A DNA stretch of 47,220 nucleotides from Hyphomicrobiales bacterium (GTDB lineage Bacteria; Pseudomonadota; Alphaproteobacteria; Rhizobiales; Aestuariivirgaceae), in NCBI GenBank assembly GCA_016792865.1, contig JAEUMJ010000016.1, forward strand, positions 1 to 47,220, in the 5' to 3' direction. This document shows, piece by piece, positions 16,940 to 25,324 of the stretch. The notes under the pieces are model-generated. The model worked only from the letters and a program-made list of their open reading frames with translations, was not told the DNA's origin and ran no database searches. Positions within the stretch are counted from its first letter, which is position 1, and every line of letters starts with the position of its first letter. The position numbers and the translations under genes were made by a program.

Positions 16940-18350
16940 GCGTGACGCGTGGATCGATGGGCGTGATTGCCCCAAGACCCAGCGTTTTCTCCACAAATGC
17001 GGCACCAGCAAGAAGCTTGGCCTCGCCCCGGTTGGGTGCCACGATCTGCAACCCGACCGGAAGCTTGCCGGACGTGAATCCACACGGAATCGAGATCGCC
17101 GGGCATGCGCACAACGTGATCGTGCCGACGATCAGGAGCCAGTCGATGTAGCTCGTGAATTCCGTTCCATTGCAATGTGTTGGATAGCGTTGCTCAACCG
17201 GAAAGGGAGGAACGATGGTGGCCGGGCACAGCAGCAGGTCATAGTCATCAAGGAACTCATGCATGCGCCGGAACAATGTTCCGCGCTGCGCTTCTGCCCG
17301 CGCGATGTCCTCGCCCGTCAGCTTCAGCCCCTTCTCGATGTTCCAGATCACTTCCGGCTTCAACTTGTCGCGGTGGTCGATCAGCAGTTGCCGCATGCCG
17401 GTTGCATAACCGATCGCACGCAACACCTGGAAGCAATTCATGGCATCGGCAAGATCGGGATGCGCCTCCTCCACGATCACGCCGTCACGTTCAAGTTTCC
17501 GCGCGGCGGCAAGAACTAAGTCAGCGACCTCTGCATCCACGGGCGAGATGCCAAGGTCACGCGATACCGCAACCTTCTTCGGCTTCCATCCCGAACGCGT
17601 GGCTGCAAGATAACTCACATCCTCGCGCGGCAGCGACAGGGGATCGCCCGCCTCCGTGCCAACCATGGCGTCGAAGAGCAGCGCGAGATCGGCGACGTTG
17701 CGCGCCATTGGTCCTTCCACACCCAGCGTGCCGTCGATCTTGGAATAGACCGATGCCGCGATACGGCCAGGCGAAGGGCGCATTCCGGTGACGCCGCAGA
17801 AGCTGGCGGGGTTGCGGAGCGAGCCACCGAGATCGGAACCATGCGCCACCCAGGCCATGCCCGTGGCAAGGGCTGCTGCCGCCCCGCCGGACGAGCCGGA
17901 TGCCGACAGCCGCGTGTCCCAGGGATTGCGGGTGATGCCGAACACCTCATTGAAGGTATGTGCGCCGGCGCCGAACTCAGGCGTGTTCGACATGGCATAG
18001 ACGACACCCCCCTCGCCTTCGAGATGCCTGACCATGATGTCCGAGGACCGTGGCACCACGTCCTTGAAGATCGGTGAGCCCTGGGTTGAACGGACACCCG
18101 CCACATCGACAAGATCCTTGATGGGCACCGGCAGGCCGGACAATCGCCCGCGTTCGTGCACAGGCAACTCCATCAGGCGCCGGGCGTGATCGCGTGCCCG
18201 CTCGAAACACAACGTCACGAGCGCATTCACCGGAGCATTCACGGCGGCAATGCGCTTTTCGAGCGCGTCCAGGCAGTCGAGCGGCGAGATTGCACCAATG
18301 CGCAAGAGATCGGTCACTTCAATGGCAGTCAGGCGGGTGAGATCGGTCAT
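16929..18350 (-). CDS. Amidase (amidase signature family)
   Basis: The 473-residue Ser-cisSer-Lys hydrolase has the catalytic lysine in LPVPIKDLVDVAG and a glycine/serine-rich signature in GSSGGAAAALATGMAWVAHG with the nucleophile in SDLGGSLRNPASFCGVTG. Family members hydrolyse amides, including carbamoyl compounds and aryl-amide drugs, and include GatA. The absence of gatC/gatB neighbours and the C-terminal sequence argue for a catabolic amidase. The start at 18350 (MTDLTRLTAIEV) fits the family N-terminus; no ribosome-binding site is seen. Its last codons overlap the uracil-DNA glycosylase start. The physiological substrate is unknown. Confidence 0.87.
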   Translation of the reverse strand: MTDLTRLTAIEVTDLLRIGAISPLDCLDALEKRIAAVNAPVNALVTLCFERARDHARRLMELPVHERGRLSGLPVPIKDLVDVAGVRSTQGSPIFKDVVPRSSDIMVRHLEGEGGVVYAMSNTPEFGAGAHTFNEVFGITRNPWDTRLSASGSSGGAAAALATGMAWVAHGSDLGGSLRNPASFCGVTGMRPSPGRIAASVYSKIDGTLGVEGPMARNVADLALLFDAMVGTEAGDPLSLPREDVSYLAATRSGWKPKKVAVSRDLGISPVDAEVADLVLAAARKLERDGVIVEEAHPDLADAMNCFQVLRAIGYATGMRQLLIDHRDKLKPEVIWNIEKGLKLTGEDIARAEAQRGTLFRRMHEFLDDYDLLLCPATIVPPFPVEQRYPTHCNGTEFTSYIDWLLIVGTITLCACPAISIPCGFTSGKLPVGLQIVAPNRGEAKLLAGAAFVEKTLGLGAITPIDPRVTHVT

Positions 18351-18530
18351 GGCGAAAACATAGCCATGGGATCGACATCGCCGCAATGCTCATCGGCTGC
18401 CCGCTTGCCGCCGGGGAAGGCGCGGCAGGCCAGTGCGCGAACTGGCCCCACCCATGCAATTTGCCTGTCAGGCCCGGCAGGCGTAAAAGCCTTCCCGGAA
18501 CCACTTTCCGTCATTGTCAGGAGCAACCCC

Positions 18531-19835
18531 ATGAACGCACCCATCACCGCCCCCATTGGCTCGAACAAGGAGTGGGTGGACCGCCGCAGCAAGGCCGTCT
18601 CGCGCGGCATCGGCATGGGCGCGCCCGTCATGGCGGCCAAGGCCGAGAACTCGGAAATCTGGGACATTGAAGGCAACCGCTACATCGACTTCGGTGGCGG
18701 CATCGCCGTGGTGAACACCGGCCATCGCCACCCGCTGGTGATGAAGCGCGTCTACGAACAGCTTGAGAAGGTCACACACACCTGTGCGATGGTGATGCCC
18801 TACACGCCCTTCATCGAGGTGTGCGAGAAGCTGAACCAGGTCGCGCCCATCTCCGGCGACAAGAAGGCTGCGCTTGTCACGACGGGTGCCGAGGCCGTCG
18901 AAAACGCCATCAAGTTTGCCCGTGCCTATACGGGCCGCTCGGACGTGATCGCGTTCCATGGCGGCTTCCATGGCCGCACGCTGCTGGGCATGTCGCTCAC
19001 CGGAAAGGTGGTGCCCTACAAGATCAAGTTCGGCCCGATGGCACCCGGCATCTGGCATGTTCCCTTCCCCGTCGCCCACAAGGGCATCACGGTGGAGGAT
19101 GCGATCCATGCCATCGAGCTTCTTTTCAAGTGCGATGTTGAACCGTCCCGTGTTGCGGCCATCATCATTGAACCCGTGCAGGGCGAAGGCGGCTTCTATG
19201 TCGCTCCGAAGGAATTGATGGTGAAGCTGCGCAAGCTGTGCGACGACCATGGCATCCTGCTCATCGCCGACGAGATCCAGTCAGGCTTCGGCCGCACCGG
19301 AAAGTTCTTTGCCATGGAGCACTATGGCGTCGAGCCTGACCTGATGACCGCTGCCAAGTCGCTCGCGGGCGGCTTCCCGCTGGCCGCCGTTGTCGGCAAG
19401 GCCAAGATCATGGATGCGCCGGATCCGGGCGGCATCGGCGGCACCTATGCCGGCAATGCCATCGCCTGTGCCGCCGCCCTTGGCGTCTTCGATGCCTTCG
19501 AACAGGAAGGCCTGCTCGAAAAGGCCGAGAAGCAGGGCCAGATGATCATGAAGCGGATGAAGTCCATCAAGGACAAGGGCAAGGGCATGCCGATCGGCGA
19601 TGTGCGCGGCCTCGGTGCCATGTGCGCATTTGAACTCGTCACCAAGCACGGCGGCAACGAGCCGGACGCGGGCGGAGCAAAGGCCTTGGCGGCGAAGTGC
19701 CTTGAACGCGGCCTGCTGATCCTCACCTGCGGCGTCTATGCCGATACGGTGCGCATGCTGACACCGCTGACCGCCAGCGAAGCCATTCTCAACGAGGGCC
19801 TCGACATTCTCGAGTCCGCCATTCTCGGCAACTGA
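18531..19835 (+). CDS. gabT: 4-aminobutyrate aminotransferase
   Basis: The 434-residue class III PLP-dependent aminotransferase transfers the amino group of 4-aminobutyrate (or 5-aminovalerate) to 2-oxoglutarate. Landmarks are the N-terminal GMGAPVMAAKAENSEIWD, TTGAEAVENAIKFAR, HGGFHGRT, the IADEIQSGFGRTGKFFAMEH segment with the cofactor-binding Asp, and the Schiff-base lysine in AAKSLAGGFPLAAV. A GGAG ribosome-binding site 8-11 nt upstream supports the ATG at 18531, over the longer in-frame extension from 18156. No succinate-semialdehyde dehydrogenase gene is adjacent. A strong terminator lies 22 bp beyond the stop. Confidence 0.93.
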   Translation: MNAPITAPIGSNKEWVDRRSKAVSRGIGMGAPVMAAKAENSEIWDIEGNRYIDFGGGIAVVNTGHRHPLVMKRVYEQLEKVTHTCAMVMPYTPFIEVCEKLNQVAPISGDKKAALVTTGAEAVENAIKFARAYTGRSDVIAFHGGFHGRTLLGMSLTGKVVPYKIKFGPMAPGIWHVPFPVAHKGITVEDAIHAIELLFKCDVEPSRVAAIIIEPVQGEGGFYVAPKELMVKLRKLCDDHGILLIADEIQSGFGRTGKFFAMEHYGVEPDLMTAAKSLAGGFPLAAVVGKAKIMDAPDPGGIGGTYAGNAIACAAALGVFDAFEQEGLLEKAEKQGQMIMKRMKSIKDKGKGMPIGDVRGLGAMCAFELVTKHGGNEPDAGGAKALAAKCLERGLLILTCGVYADTVRMLTPLTASEAILNEGLDILESAILGN

Positions 19836-19856
19836 CCTCGCGCCCGCAACGACCAG

Positions 19857-19882
19857 GCCACCGCGCTCAATAGTGCGGTGGC
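19857..19882 (+). terminator. Terminator of gabT
   Basis: The hairpin has GCCACCGC (19857-19864) and GCGGTGGC (19875-19882), a perfect 8-bp stem, followed by TTTT. It overlaps the last codons of slyX, which runs in the opposite direction. Confidence 0.85.
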
Positions 19883-20070
19883 TTTTGATTTGCCGGGGCC
19901 TCGCGGCTGTCGAGTGACTGCACTTCCTCGTCAAGGCGTTGCAGTTGCCGCTCCAGCCGCTCGATCCTCTTCCACTGGGCCGTGATCACATCGTTCAGGT
20001 CGCTGATCGTCTTTTCCTGATGGGCGATCCGCATTTCAAGTTCATCGATGCGCTGGTCGGGTGTGCTCAT
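19867..20070 (-). CDS. slyX: SlyX-like small coiled-coil protein
   Basis: The 67-residue SlyX-family protein is short, highly charged and coiled-coil-forming. Its core QRIDELEMRIAHQEKTISDL and the C-terminal PPHY tail are family hallmarks. The molecular role of SlyX is not established. The ATG at 20070 follows GGAG at a good distance; another ATG at 20082 would add four residues. It is convergent with gabT, and its last codons form one arm of the gabT terminator. It is divergent from the GNAT gene starting 73 bp away. Confidence 0.9.
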   Translation of the reverse strand: MSTPDQRIDELEMRIAHQEKTISDLNDVITAQWKRIERLERQLQRLDEEVQSLDSREAPANQKPPHY

Positions 20071-20142
20071 GTCTGTCTCCATGAGCGGCCATACACCAGC
20101 TCGCCGATTGCCGCCACCGCGCCGTCGCGGCATAAGCCGTCC

Positions 20143-20895
20143 ATGACACTCCCGCCCGACACCGAAATCGCCCGCAGCCTTGAGGAACGGCTGGTGAATG
20201 TCTGGCCCGCCCTCTCCACCCTCATGATGGACGGCTGGGTGGTGCGCCTCGCCAACGGCTATTCGGGCCGGGCCAACTCGGCTTCTGCGCTGACCCCCGG
20301 CGCAACGATGGACTCGGCCCTTCTGTCCCGTATCGAACACCTCTATCGCGATGCGGGCTTGAAGCCCCAGTTCCGCATCACGCCGGTTGCGGCAAGCGAC
20401 ACGGAAAAGCTGCTGCGCGCGCATGGCTTCCGCGTGAAGGATGAAGCGTATTGCATGACCATGGCGCTCACCGGACCATATGCCATGGACCCGCGCGTGC
20501 TGGTCTCGGCGGTGCCGGAGCGTTCCTGGCTGGAGGGCATTTCGACCCGGCAGGAACCGTCCAAGCGGTCGCCGGAGCATCTCCTCGCCATTGTCTCCGC
20601 CGTGAAGCTGCCTGTAGCCCATGCCATCCTGCGCGAGCGCGACACGGACATCGCCTTCGCCTATTCCGCAATCGACCGGGGCTACGCCGAGATCGGAAAC
20701 GTCATGGTGGACATGGCGGCACGCGGCCGGGGCCATGGCCGGGCCATCGTCACCTCGCTCCTGCATTGGGCAGCCTCACACGGTGCCACCCATGCATTCC
20801 TTCAGGTCGATACGGACAATACGGCGGCACTGAATCTATACGGGTCGCTCGGTTTCCGGCGGGCCTACACCTATCGCACCCTGGTGAAGGACTAG
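20143..20895 (+). CDS. GNAT-family N-acetyltransferase
   Basis: The 250-residue acetyltransferase has a C-terminal GNAT domain. The acetyl-CoA-binding loop reads MVDMAARGRGHGRAIVTSLL (Q/RxxGxG/A-type) at about residues 187-206, followed by FLQVDTDNTAALNLYGSLGF. The N-terminal half (VNVWPALSTLMMDGWVVRLA and GYSGRANSA) resembles the double-GNAT-like proteins often annotated only as acetyltransferases; the substrate is unknown. The ATG at 20143 was preferred to the very long upstream extension. Its stop codon overlaps the stop codon of the convergent hemolysin III gene by 4 bases. Confidence 0.83.
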   Translation: MTLPPDTEIARSLEERLVNVWPALSTLMMDGWVVRLANGYSGRANSASALTPGATMDSALLSRIEHLYRDAGLKPQFRITPVAASDTEKLLRAHGFRVKDEAYCMTMALTGPYAMDPRVLVSAVPERSWLEGISTRQEPSKRSPEHLLAIVSAVKLPVAHAILRERDTDIAFAYSAIDRGYAEIGNVMVDMAARGRGHGRAIVTSLLHWAASHGATHAFLQVDTDNTAALNLYGSLGFRRAYTYRTLVKD

Positions 20896-21539
20896 AGATA
20901 CAGCGCCGCAATGCCGATGAAGTGGCAGGCCGCTGCCGCGACAACAAAGCCGTGCCAGATGGCATTCTGGAACTTCAGCCGTTCCCACAAATAGAACGGC
21001 ACGCCGGCGGAATAGATGAGGCCCCCCACCGCAATCAGGATCAAGGTGACGGCAGGAAGCGATTGCACCAGCGTCTTGCCCGCAAGGATTCCGACCCAGC
21101 CCAGCGCCAGGTAAATCACGATCGCCAGCATGTCGAAACGTCCCGGCAAGAACACCTTCAACGCAATCCCCGCAAGCGCTCCACCCCACACGACACAGGC
21201 AAGGAGAAGCGAAAGCCCATGCGGCAGTTGCAGCAGCACGGGCGTATAGGTGCCGGCAATCATCAAGTAGATCGCGGAGTGATCAAAGCGCCGGAGAATC
21301 CACTTCACCGGTGAGGCGGGCGTGAGATTGTACGCGGCAGAAAATCCGAGCATCGCCACCAGCGAAAGCACATACACAACGAGCGCGGCAATCTTCGCGC
21401 CATCGTGAACCAGGGATTGCGCCAGCATGTAGCCGCCACCGAACAGGGCAGCCGCAAGGGCACCGCCGTGGACGATGGCATCGGCAAGCAATTCGGTGCG
21501 GTCGTAGGGCCGCTGGTTCGGGATCGGGTTCGCAACCAT
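20892..21539 (-). CDS. trhA: Hemolysin III / TrhA-type PAQR membrane protein
   Basis: The 215-residue seven-helix protein belongs to the YqfA/hemolysin III branch of the PAQR superfamily. The conserved metal-site residues are visible: HGG near residue 24, SAAYNLTP, FDHSAIYLMIAGTYTP and the C-terminal HGFVVAAAACHF (HxxxH-type). Bacterial members are linked to membrane-energetics or fatty-acid homeostasis rather than haemolysis, which was an early expression artefact. It stands alone, starting 115 bp from the LysE gene on the other strand and meeting the GNAT gene tail-to-tail with overlapping stops. Confidence 0.9.
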   Translation of the reverse strand: MVANPIPNQRPYDRTELLADAIVHGGALAAALFGGGYMLAQSLVHDGAKIAALVVYVLSLVAMLGFSAAYNLTPASPVKWILRRFDHSAIYLMIAGTYTPVLLQLPHGLSLLLACVVWGGALAGIALKVFLPGRFDMLAIVIYLALGWVGILAGKTLVQSLPAVTLILIAVGGLIYSAGVPFYLWERLKFQNAIWHGFVVAAAACHFIGIAALYL

Positions 21540-21653
21540 GCAGCCAATCTGGCAATGGACATTCCGTGCGTCAATTCACAAAGAACATTGTCAAGTTGCA
21601 TGACAATTCACATGGCGTTGACGACGCAGTTGGCGAGGCGCACAAAGGCAGCC

Positions 21654-22271
21654 ATGCCGATCGAACACTATCTCGCCTTCGTGACCGCCACGATGATCCT
21701 GCTGGTCATTCCGGGGCCGACAATCCTTCTCGTTGTCTCATATGCACTGGGGCAAGGCTGGCGGGCAGCCCTTCCCACGGCAATCGGCGTGGCGCTGGGC
21801 GATCTTACGGCCATGACCCTTTCGCTGTTCGGCGTGGGCGCCCTGCTGCTGGCTTCGGCCACATTGTTCACCGTGCTCAAGTGGATCGGCGCGGCCTACC
21901 TCTTCTATCTGGGCTACAGGCTCTTCCGGGCCGGTGGAACGCTGGATGCAAAGCCCATCGAAGGGAAAAGTCCCGCGTTCAGGATGATCGGCCATGCCTG
22001 GCTGGTCACGGCCCTCAATCCCAAAAGCATCACTTTCTTTGTCGCCTTTGTCCCGCAGTTTGTCGATCGCGCTGCCCCCTTCGCACCACAGGCCGCAATC
22101 ATGGTCGCCACCTTCGTGGTCCTCGCCTTCGCCAATGCCTTCTTCTATGCCTTCGCCGCCTCACGCGCCCGCCGGACCTTCGCCAATCCGAAGGCCATCA
22201 GGATGTTCAACCGCACCGGAGGCACGCTGCTGATGGGTGCCGGAGTCGCCACCGCCGTCATTCGCACCTGA
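21654..22271 (+). CDS. LysE/RhtB-family amino acid exporter
   Basis: The 205-residue exporter has about six hydrophobic segments. The family motif near the N-terminus is VIPGPTILLVVSYALGQGWR, and the central KWIGAAYLFYLGYRLFR and WLVTALNPKSITFFVAFVPQF segments are typical of RhtB/LeuE-type amino acid exporters. An AAAGG ribosome-binding site precedes the ATG at 21654; an alternative in-frame ATG at 21612 would add a poorly fitting basic tail. A secreted NodB-like protein follows 8 nt downstream, so the two may be co-transcribed. The exported substrate is not predictable. Confidence 0.9.
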   Translation: MPIEHYLAFVTATMILLVIPGPTILLVVSYALGQGWRAALPTAIGVALGDLTAMTLSLFGVGALLLASATLFTVLKWIGAAYLFYLGYRLFRAGGTLDAKPIEGKSPAFRMIGHAWLVTALNPKSITFFVAFVPQFVDRAAPFAPQAAIMVATFVVLAFANAFFYAFAASRARRTFANPKAIRMFNRTGGTLLMGAGVATAVIRT

Positions 22272-22279
22272 ACACCACC

Positions 22280-23023
22280 GTGAAGCGCTTTTCCGCATCT
22301 CTCGCCGCTCTGCTCATCGGCATTGCAATGTCGCACCCTGCCCGCGCGGACGGTGTCAAGACCCCAAAGCTGCATGTGCAGACACGCGCCGGGGAATTGC
22401 GCGTGGCTCTCACGCTTGATGCCTGCATGGGGCAGACCGACGGGCGGATCCTGCACACGCTGATCGATCACCGGATCAAGGCCACGATCTTTGCCACCGC
22501 GCGCTGGATCCGGAACAACCCGGATGCCGTGGCGCAGCTGAATGCCCACCCCGACCTCTTCCGCGTGGAAAACCACGGCGCCAACCACTACGCGGCCGTC
22601 TTCAATCCGGGACGCGTCTTCGGGGTGCGGACAGTGGGCGACGCCGCCGGCCTTCGCGCCGAAGTGCTGAACGGCGCCGCCGCCGTCGAGTCCGCCACCG
22701 GGCGCAAACCGGAATGGTTCAGGGGCGCAACGGCCGAATACAGCGGAGCAGCCTTGCAGGAGATTTCCGGCCTTGGCGAGAAGGTCGCAGGATTTTCGGT
22801 GCTCGGTGACGGCGGGGCAATGTTCTCCGCCGCCTACACGGCAAAAACCATCGCCAAAGCCCATGATGGCGATGTCATCATCGCGCACATCAACCAGCCC
22901 AGAAAACCGGCAGGGAGTGGCGTGGTGGAGGGCATTCTCGCCCTGGAGGCAAAGGGCTACGGCTTCGTCTGGCTGGACGGGGCACAACCGCAAGCCAGCC
23001 ATGCAAGGACGGCGCACCGCTGA
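22280..23023 (+). CDS. Secreted polysaccharide deacetylase-like (NodB-fold) protein, GTG start
   Basis: Starting from GTG at 22280, the first 23 residues (VKRFSASLAALLIGIAMSHP then ARA) form a signal peptide. There is no ATG upstream in a plausible place, which decides the start. The rest is a NodB/CE4-like barrel: ALTLDACMG (D47) replaces the usual TFDDG motif, ENHGANH gives the HxxxH metal pair (H99 and H103), WFRGA corresponds to motif 3 and IIAHIN to the final histidine motif. The missing second aspartate of the DD pair means a classical deacetylase mechanism is uncertain. The gene begins 8 nt after the LysE stop and probably shares its promoter. Confidence 0.75.
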   Translation: MKRFSASLAALLIGIAMSHPARADGVKTPKLHVQTRAGELRVALTLDACMGQTDGRILHTLIDHRIKATIFATARWIRNNPDAVAQLNAHPDLFRVENHGANHYAAVFNPGRVFGVRTVGDAAGLRAEVLNGAAAVESATGRKPEWFRGATAEYSGAALQEISGLGEKVAGFSVLGDGGAMFSAAYTAKTIAKAHDGDVIIAHINQPRKPAGSGVVEGILALEAKGYGFVWLDGAQPQASHARTAHR

Positions 23024-23098
23024 TTTGTCCTGAAACTGGACTCCTGCTCCCATCCTGCAATCATGCTAATCGAAGCGCTCCGAACCAGTGAGGACTCC

Positions 23099-24484
23099 AT
23101 GACCCAGCTTTCCAACATGGCCGTGCGCGACATTGAAACGGTCATCCATCCCTACACCAATCTCGCCCGCCACCGCGAGACAGGCCCTCTCATCCTCAAC
23201 GAGGGCAAGGGCATCTATCTGCATGATGAAAAGGGAAAGCGCTATATCGAGGGCATGGCCGGCTTGTGGTGCACGGCCCTGGGTTACGGCAACATGGAAG
23301 TGGCGGAAGCCGGCGCAGAGGCCCTGCGCCGCGTCTCCTTCACCCACGCCTTTTCCGGCAAGTCCCACGATGGCCTGATCGAGCTTTCGGAAAAGCTGAA
23401 GGAGATCGCACCCGTTCCCACCTCCAAGGTGCTTTTCGGCTCGTCGGGTTCGGAAGCCAACGACATGCAGGTCAAGCTGACGTGGTACTACAACAATGCC
23501 CGCGGCAAGCCTGAGAAGAAGAAGATCATCAGCCGCATCCGCGCCTACCATGGCGTGACCATCGCGTCGGCGTCCCTCACCGGCCTGCCTTGGGTCCATG
23601 GCGATTTCGACCTGCCGATCAGGAACGTGCTGCACACCTCCTGCCCGCACTTCTACCGCTTCGGCAAGGACGGCGAGACGGAGGAAGAATTCGCAAGCCG
23701 CATGGCCCAGGATCTGGAGGACATGATCCTCCGCGAAGGCCCGGACACGGTTGCCGCTTTCATCGCCGAACCGATCATGGGTGCGGGTGGCGTCATCACC
23801 CCGCCCAAAACCTACTTCGACAAGGTGGGCGCCATACTTGAAAAATACGACGTGCGCTTCATTGCCGACGAAGTGATCTGCGGCTTTGGCCGCACCGGCA
23901 ACTGGTTCGGCACCCAGACCTACAAGATGAAGGCGCATTCCATTTCGATGGCCAAGGCCATCACGTCGGCCTACTTCCCGCTGTCGGCGCTGACGATCGA
24001 GGAAGACCTCTATCAGGCGATGCTGGAGCAGAGCCGGAAACTGGGTACCTTCGGCCACGGCTACACCTACACTGCCCATCCGGTGGGCTGCGCCATTGCC
24101 CTGAAGGTGATCGAAATCTACCAGCGCGACAAGGTGATGGAGAACGCCGCCAAGGTCTCGAACGTCTTCCAGTCGCGCCTCAAGGCGCTTGCCGATCATC
24201 CGCTCGTGGGCGAAGCCCGTGGCGAGGGACTGATCGGTGCCGTCGAACTGGTGGCGGACAAGAAGACGAGGCGCAGCTTCGACTTCAAGAAGGGGGTTGG
24301 TCCCACTGCCCTGAAGATGATGGAAGAGATGGGACTGATCGTGCGTAACGTGCAGGACACGATTGCCTTCTGCCCGCCGCTCATCATCACCACGGAAGAA
24401 GTCCACGCCATGTTCGACATCGTCGAGAAGGGCCTGGACCAGCTTGAGGGACATGTGCGCAAGGAAAACCTGCGCAGCGCCTGA
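23099..24484 (+). CDS. Class III omega-aminotransferase (aspartate aminotransferase family)
   Basis: The 461-residue PLP-dependent transaminase has the family landmarks ARHRETGPLILNEGKGIYLH, FGSSGSEANDMQVKLTWYYN, RAYHGVT, IADEVICGFGRTGNWFGTQT and the Schiff-base lysine in SMAKAITSAYFPLSA. This branch typically uses amine donors such as beta-alanine, 4-aminobutyrate, putrescine or taurine with pyruvate as acceptor. The precise donor cannot be assigned. An AGTGAGG ribosome-binding site supports the ATG at 23099 over the in-frame start at 23063. A strong terminator follows at 24508. It is distinct from the gabT-type enzyme 3 kb upstream. Confidence 0.9.
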   Translation: MTQLSNMAVRDIETVIHPYTNLARHRETGPLILNEGKGIYLHDEKGKRYIEGMAGLWCTALGYGNMEVAEAGAEALRRVSFTHAFSGKSHDGLIELSEKLKEIAPVPTSKVLFGSSGSEANDMQVKLTWYYNNARGKPEKKKIISRIRAYHGVTIASASLTGLPWVHGDFDLPIRNVLHTSCPHFYRFGKDGETEEEFASRMAQDLEDMILREGPDTVAAFIAEPIMGAGGVITPPKTYFDKVGAILEKYDVRFIADEVICGFGRTGNWFGTQTYKMKAHSISMAKAITSAYFPLSALTIEEDLYQAMLEQSRKLGTFGHGYTYTAHPVGCAIALKVIEIYQRDKVMENAAKVSNVFQSRLKALADHPLVGEARGEGLIGAVELVADKKTRRSFDFKKGVGPTALKMMEEMGLIVRNVQDTIAFCPPLIITTEEVHAMFDIVEKGLDQLEGHVRKENLRSA

Positions 24485-24507
24485 GCATCCCCTTTCCCAA
24501 ATGGGCG

Positions 24508-24543
24508 AACCCGTCCCGGATCTCTCCGGGGCGGGTTCTTCTT
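24508..24543 (+). terminator. Strong terminator after the omega-aminotransferase
   Basis: AACCCGTCCCGG (24508-24519) pairs with CCGGGGCGGGTT (24526-24537) with one G.U pair, followed by CTTCTT. It separates the gene from the convergent EF-hand gene. Confidence 0.8.
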
Positions 24544-24567
24544 GCCGTCTTCACTCAATCGGAACTG

Positions 24568-25236
24568 TCAGTTCATGCGCTGGGCGCGGAATTCCCAGGG
24601 CGTCACCTTTCCGTCCTTGTCAGCGTCGGCGGCAGCAAAGCGAGCCTTGCCGGCAGCCAGGAATTCCTCCTTCGTCACCTTGCCGTCCTTGTTCGCATCC
24701 ATTTCGGGGAAACGGGCCTTCTTGCGCTCCTGCATCCGGGCCATGCGCTCGGCGTTACGGCCTTCGCCGGGGCCCATGCGAACCGACATGAATTCCGCTT
24801 CGGTCACATCACCGCTGCCATCGGCGTCCATTGCAAGGAACACGCCTTCCACGCGGGAGGCGGCTTCGTCATCGCCGATCACGCCATCGCCATTGCTGTC
24901 GATCATCTGCATCATGCGCATGCCACGACCACCGTATCCGTGGCCGCCGCCTTCACCCTGACCGCCGCCCCAGCGCGCATGGCGGCCATCGCCGCCGCAA
25001 TCACCGCGGCCACCGTGACGGCCCTTGCCGTGACCCCACCAGCCCCAGCCTTCGCCACCACCGGCCATGTCTTCCGACATGCCATCGGGAGGACCACCGG
25101 GACCGGCATCGCTTTCACCGGCTTGTGCCGGAGGCTGTGGCGGCGTCGGTGTCGCGTTCTGGGCGACGACGGGAACAGCCGCGAGAACAGTTGCGCCGAG
25201 CAGCAGGCCGGCGAGGATCTTTGCAGGGGTCTTCAT
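24568..25236 (-). CDS. Secreted EF-hand calcium-binding protein with glycine/histidine-rich linker
   Basis: The 222-residue protein has a signal peptide (MKTPAKILAGLLLGATVLAA up to about VVAQ). A proline-rich stretch (28-50) and a glycine/histidine-rich linker (58-105) follow. Four EF-hand loops are visible at about 113-124, 137-148, 180-191 and 204-215 (DSNGDGVIGDDE, DADGSGDVTEAE, DANKDGKVTKEE, DADKDGKVTPWE). It probably binds calcium in the periplasm; the downstream target is unknown. A GGAG ribosome-binding site supports the ATG at 25236. It stands alone between two convergent or tandem units. Confidence 0.88.
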   Translation of the reverse strand: MKTPAKILAGLLLGATVLAAVPVVAQNATPTPPQPPAQAGESDAGPGGPPDGMSEDMAGGGEGWGWWGHGKGRHGGRGDCGGDGRHARWGGGQGEGGGHGYGGRGMRMMQMIDSNGDGVIGDDEAASRVEGVFLAMDADGSGDVTEAEFMSVRMGPGEGRNAERMARMQERKKARFPEMDANKDGKVTKEEFLAAGKARFAAADADKDGKVTPWEFRAQRMN

Positions 25237-25324
25237 GGGAAGTCTCCATTTGTTGAGATGCCCATAAGACGAAGGCGGCGCGCCATTTCCGTCGGCGGGC
25301 CACATTACAAATTGTTCAGAGGGA

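Noticed and set aside
18351..18530. Riboswitch or sigma-factor motif in the gap before gabT
   Set aside because: No convincing conserved element beyond the GGAG ribosome-binding site; a GGAAC at about 18497 lacks a partner at EcfG spacing.
20892..21539. Hemolysin III as a toxin
   Set aside because: The sequence is a PAQR-type integral membrane protein; the toxin name is historical.
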